Assembly: GCF_000025225.2 (NCBI RefSeq)
Contig: NC_013895.2
Span: 1,240,001 to 1,304,000 of the forward strand
Reading direction: 5' to 3'
DNA from: Mageeibacillus indolicus UPII9-5
GTDB taxonomy: Bacteria > Bacillota > Clostridia > Saccharofermentanales > Fastidiosipilaceae
Length of the DNA: 64,000 nucleotides
Positions 61,144 to 64,000 of the stretch are shown one piece after another. Position 1 is the first letter of the stretch. Each line of letters starts with the position of its first letter. A program made the translations under genes and the position numbers. Under the pieces are notes generated by a model that was given only the letters and a program-made list of their open reading frames with translations, did not search any database and was not told the DNA's origin.

Positions 61144-62490
61144 ATGAATCACAAAAAGATAGTGGCGGCGTTGCTTACCGGAGCCATGGTTCTCGGTATG
61201 ACAGCCTGCAACAAGCAGGAAACAGCGCCGGCAAGCGGCAAAACCGACGCTAAAGCGGCTGAAAAAAGCGAAAGTAAAGCGGCTGAAATAACCCTGTGGA
61301 CATACCCCATCGGTGAGTGGAAAGACGCCAAAACCGTTGATGCTTTCATCGCTGAATTCAACAAAAAAGAGCCAAATATCAAGGTCAAAGTAGAGTACCT
61401 CGATTACAAATCCGGTGACGATAAAGTTACTGCCGCGCTCGAAGCAAAAACCGCTCCCGACATCATTTTAGAAGGTCCGGAACGCTTGGTAGCCAACTGG
61501 GGTGCCAAAGGTAAAATGGTCGACATTTCAGACTTGTGGACCGATGAAGTTAAGAAAGACATTGTCGCTACCAGCCAAGCTATAGTCGATGCCTGCCATA
61601 CCAAAGATGGTAAATTCTACGAATACCCACTTTGCATGACCACCCACTGCATGGCCATCAACTATGATGTATTCGAAAAAGCTAACGCTTTGCAATATCT
61701 TGATCAAAAAACTCGCACTTGGACGACCGAAAACTTCCGCAAAGCAATGAAAGCCGTTGCCGAAAGCAAGCAAACCAAGTCCTCCGGTATCGTATATTGC
61801 GGCGGTCAGGGCGGTGACCAAGGTACTCGTGCCCTCGTTACCAACCTATACGGAGCCGAATTTACTGATAAAGATCACACCAAATACACCATCGATGGAG
61901 AAAAGGGAGTCAAAGGACTTCAACTCATCGCCGATATGGTCAAAGAAGGCAGCTTAAGCTATGATGCAGGAATCGCCGCCGCAGAAGAACTGCAGAAATT
62001 CGCCAATGGAACGACGGCCGTATCCTTCTGCTGGAACGCTTCCAATGCCGCACAATATGCCAAGCAAGTAAAATTCAAACCTTTTGCTATGGCTTTCCCG
62101 ACCTCCATGGATAAGCCGCAATTAGCTGGCGGTATCTGGGGTTTCGGTATTTTCAACAATGGCGACGAAGCCAAAATAGCCGCGGCCAAGAAATTCATCA
62201 AATTTGTCTGTGATGACAAAGACCAAGCCAAAAAGAGCGTTTATGCCACCGGTTTCTTCCCAGCTCGTGCTTCATTGGGTGATATATACACCGGCACTGA
62301 AAAAGAAAAGAATGCTGAATTTTCAGTTATGATGCCTTACTTAGGCGATTATTACAACGTAACCGCCGGTTGGGCTGAACAACGCACCGCTTGGTGGAAC
62401 ATGCTCCAACAAATCTTCGGCGGCACTGATGTAAAGACTGCTGTAGATACCTATTCCAAAACAGCTAATAGAGCAGCTGCAACGAAATAA
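61144..62490 (+). CDS. Extracellular sugar-binding lipoprotein (family 1 SBP)
   Basis: 448 residues with lipoprotein signal L-G-M-T-A-C (Cys about 22), an Ala/Lys linker, then a family 1 sugar-binding protein: I-T-L-W-T-Y, F-N-K-K-E-P-N-I-K-V-K-V, A-P-D-I-I-L-E and late aromatic residues (G-I-W-G-F-G, T-A-W-W-N). It captures an oligosaccharide or amino sugar for the permeases that follow. GGGAGG ribosome site. Confidence 0.92.
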   Translation: MNHKKIVAALLTGAMVLGMTACNKQETAPASGKTDAKAAEKSESKAAEITLWTYPIGEWKDAKTVDAFIAEFNKKEPNIKVKVEYLDYKSGDDKVTAALEAKTAPDIILEGPERLVANWGAKGKMVDISDLWTDEVKKDIVATSQAIVDACHTKDGKFYEYPLCMTTHCMAINYDVFEKANALQYLDQKTRTWTTENFRKAMKAVAESKQTKSSGIVYCGGQGGDQGTRALVTNLYGAEFTDKDHTKYTIDGEKGVKGLQLIADMVKEGSLSYDAGIAAAEELQKFANGTTAVSFCWNASNAAQYAKQVKFKPFAMAFPTSMDKPQLAGGIWGFGIFNNGDEAKIAAAKKFIKFVCDDKDQAKKSVYATGFFPARASLGDIYTGTEKEKNAEFSVMMPYLGDYYNVTAGWAEQRTAWWNMLQQIFGGTDVKTAVDTYSKTANRAAATK

Positions 62491-62513
62491 TTGCTGAACA
62501 GCATAAATTAATT

Positions 62514-62544
62514 AACGCATCCGCTCTTCGCGAGCGGGTGCGTT
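62514..62544 (+). terminator. Partial terminator between binding protein and permeases
   Basis: AACGCAtCCGCTC and GAGCGGgTGCGTT pair (one mismatch, TTCGC loop), followed by a short T-rich tail. Such hairpins reduce permease levels relative to the binding protein. Confidence 0.7.
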
Positions 62545-62623
62545 CTTATTGCAACCGCAACCTGATTGCTATTGCATTATCAGCTTTACTACACGTATTT
62601 TTATCGAAAGAGAGGGAATAATC

Positions 62624-63532
62624 ATGTCCACCGTCCCCAATCCGGGCGATCGCAGTCGTATTCTGGCACGCCGTGAAACAACTTCAGCCTACCTCTTCTT
62701 ACTTCCCAGCTTAATATTTTTTGTCGGCTTCGTTGTCGTACCGATGCTAATTTGTCTGGTTTCAAGTGTTTTTAATTATACCGATACAGCATTCGAGTTT
62801 ATCGGGTTCAATAATTATAAACGCTTGCTGAACGACCCGATATTTCATAAAGCTTTGCGCAATACAATTCTTATTGTCGTTGTCGCCGTTCCGGTCGTTA
62901 CCATTTTTTCTTTGTGGGTCTCTTCCGCCATTTATCCGATGCGCGCTGCACTAAGATCATTTTTCCGCTGTATCTTTTATCTGCCGGTAGTCACCGGAAG
63001 TGTCGCCGTTACAGTTGTTTGGAAATGGATGTTTGATAAAGATAGCGGAATTTTCAACTACATATTGGTTCATCTAGGTCTCATCGACAAGGATATCAGC
63101 TGGCTCGGAGATGCTCATTTCGCTATATGGTGCATTATCCTGATCCTTTTCACAACTTCTATCGGTCAACCGATCGTGTTGTACGTTTCCGCGTTAGGTA
63201 ACGTTGATCAGTCACTGATCGAAGCCGCCTCGGTCGACGGAGCAACAAAGCTGCAGGTTTTTTGGCGGATAAAATGGCCGCAAATTATGCCCACAACGCT
63301 ATACATCGTTGTAATTACGACCATCAACAGTTTCCAATGTTTCGCTTTAATTCAGTTGTTGACTTCCGGTGGTCCGCAAGACTCGACCCAAACCATAATG
63401 TACTATATTTACTACAATGCGTTCAAACTGTTCCAATACGGGTACGGCAATGCCATGGGTATCATTTTGGCAATAATTATTGCCCTGTTCTCCGCCGTCC
63501 AATTTAAAGTTGCCGGCAAGGCTAATAGTTAG
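62624..63532 (+). CDS. CUT1 sugar ABC permease, MalF/UgpA type
   Basis: 302 residues from ATG 62624 (GAGAGGGA site); the in-frame extension runs into the hairpin. Six helices, starting L-F-L-L-P-S-L-I-F-F, and the EAA loop E-A-A-S-V-D-G-A-T-K-L-Q-V-F-W-R-I-K-W-P. It pairs with the next permease. No ATPase is in view; a shared MsmK-type ATPase may serve. Confidence 0.93.
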   Translation: MSTVPNPGDRSRILARRETTSAYLFLLPSLIFFVGFVVVPMLICLVSSVFNYTDTAFEFIGFNNYKRLLNDPIFHKALRNTILIVVVAVPVVTIFSLWVSSAIYPMRAALRSFFRCIFYLPVVTGSVAVTVVWKWMFDKDSGIFNYILVHLGLIDKDISWLGDAHFAIWCIILILFTTSIGQPIVLYVSALGNVDQSLIEAASVDGATKLQVFWRIKWPQIMPTTLYIVVITTINSFQCFALIQLLTSGGPQDSTQTIMYYIYYNAFKLFQYGYGNAMGIILAIIIALFSAVQFKVAGKANS

Positions 63533-63541
63533 GAGGGTCTC

Positions 63542-64000
63542 ATGTTAAAAGCAAAAAAAAGCAGTCCGTACTACGTAGTATCACTGATCATAATGTTCAT
63601 TCTGGCCGTACTTTTCGCTTTCCCGCTGTATTGGATTCTCACCGGGTCTCTGAAGGACGCCGCGGCCATCAACGCCATTGATCCGGAGTGGTTCCCCAAG
63701 GCTCCGACATTGGACAACTATGTTCGCTTGTTTGAGCGTCCGGCCTTTCGCTGGCTGTTTAACACGGTATTAATGGCAGTTGCCGCGATGGGCTTGACTT
63801 GCGTCACCGCTTCCTTGGCCGGTTATGCATTGGCGAAAAAGCGTTTTAAGGGGCGGGTGTTCCTGTTTTCACTGATGGTTGCCGCCATGGCTTTGCCTAA
63901 ACAGGTTATTTTGATTCCGCTTTTGAAAGAAATGGCCTTTCTCGGTATTCACGATAATTTGTTGGCCGTTATTTTGCCGACTGTCGGTTGGCCATTCGGG
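63542..64000 (+). CDS. CUT1 sugar ABC permease, MalG/UgpE type, 3' partial
   Basis: The frame starts at ATG 63542 after AGGAGG and runs off the window after 153 codons. It shows the first helix, Y-W-I-L-T-G-S-L-K-D (typical of MalG/UgpE), N-T-V-L-M-A-V, L-A-G-Y-A-L-A-K-K-R-F-K-G-R and M-A-L-P-K-Q-V-I-L-I-P-L. The EAA loop is beyond the end. Confidence 0.93.
   Translation, partial: MLKAKKSSPYYVVSLIIMFILAVLFAFPLYWILTGSLKDAAAINAIDPEWFPKAPTLDNYVRLFERPAFRWLFNTVLMAVAAMGLTCVTASLAGYALAKKRFKGRVFLFSLMVAAMALPKQVILIPLLKEMAFLGIHDNLLAVILPTVGWPFG

Overview
The window looks like a chromosomal segment of an anaerobic, low-to-moderate GC Gram-positive bacterium, probably a Clostridia-class Firmicute. The signs are a T-box leader on thrS, class III (oxygen-sensitive) ribonucleotide reductase NrdD/NrdG, bifunctional AdhE, strong AGGAGG ribosome sites, a sortase, lipobox lipoproteins and a lactococcin 972-type bacteriocin operon. 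I cannot name the species from sequence alone.

Housekeeping backbone: a partial EEP-family hydrolase, rpmB, a TPR protein, a sortase, glgP, a CapA-family protein and a lipoprotein, tRNA-Ser(GGA), maf, a glycerophosphodiesterase, an MFS transporter, adhE, T-box/thrS, a CsoR-type metal repressor, an OhrR-like MarR regulator, nrdG/nrdD and tRNA-Arg(CCT). The right end is an amino-sugar type locus: DUF624 protein, ROK protein, AGE epimerase, RpiR regulator and a CUT1 sugar ABC importer that runs off the window.

Accessory region 1 (1.4-10.6 kb) is a six-gene transporter operon (binding protein, two permeases, fused ATPase, two exporter-fold ABC half-transporters). A DtxR/IdeR-like palindrome precedes it and a ~165-bp imperfect direct repeat brackets the whole block. 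This looks like an acquired metal or metallophore uptake cassette. Region 2 (14.4-17.6 kb) is a lactococcin 972-family system whose structural gene lacks a normal signal peptide.

Region 3 (23.3-27.0 kb), just after tRNA-Ser, is a decayed tandem array of phage MuF-type polymorphic toxin tips and their immunity genes. The units are stitched together by repeated YjcQ/MuF junctions and broken by single-base frameshifts. At its upstream edge is a candidate type I toxin-antitoxin locus: a 32-residue membrane peptide with a divergent structured antisense RNA. Next comes a 1973-residue lipoprotein with a beta-helix and a caspase-like (C14) domain.

Region 4 (47.7-56.3 kb), between nrdD and tRNA-Arg, is AT-rich. 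It holds small immunity-type genes (SUKH, DUF1877, unknowns), an orphan EndoU toxin tip with its partner, a truncated DinJ-YafQ pair, an ImmA/IrrE remnant, a truncated alpha/beta hydrolase and an AAA/DUF4143 ATPase flanked by copies of a 16-bp repeat. Regions 3 and 4 are the most unusual parts: toxin and immunity modules from phage/contact-dependent competition systems kept as orphans and visibly recombining and decaying.
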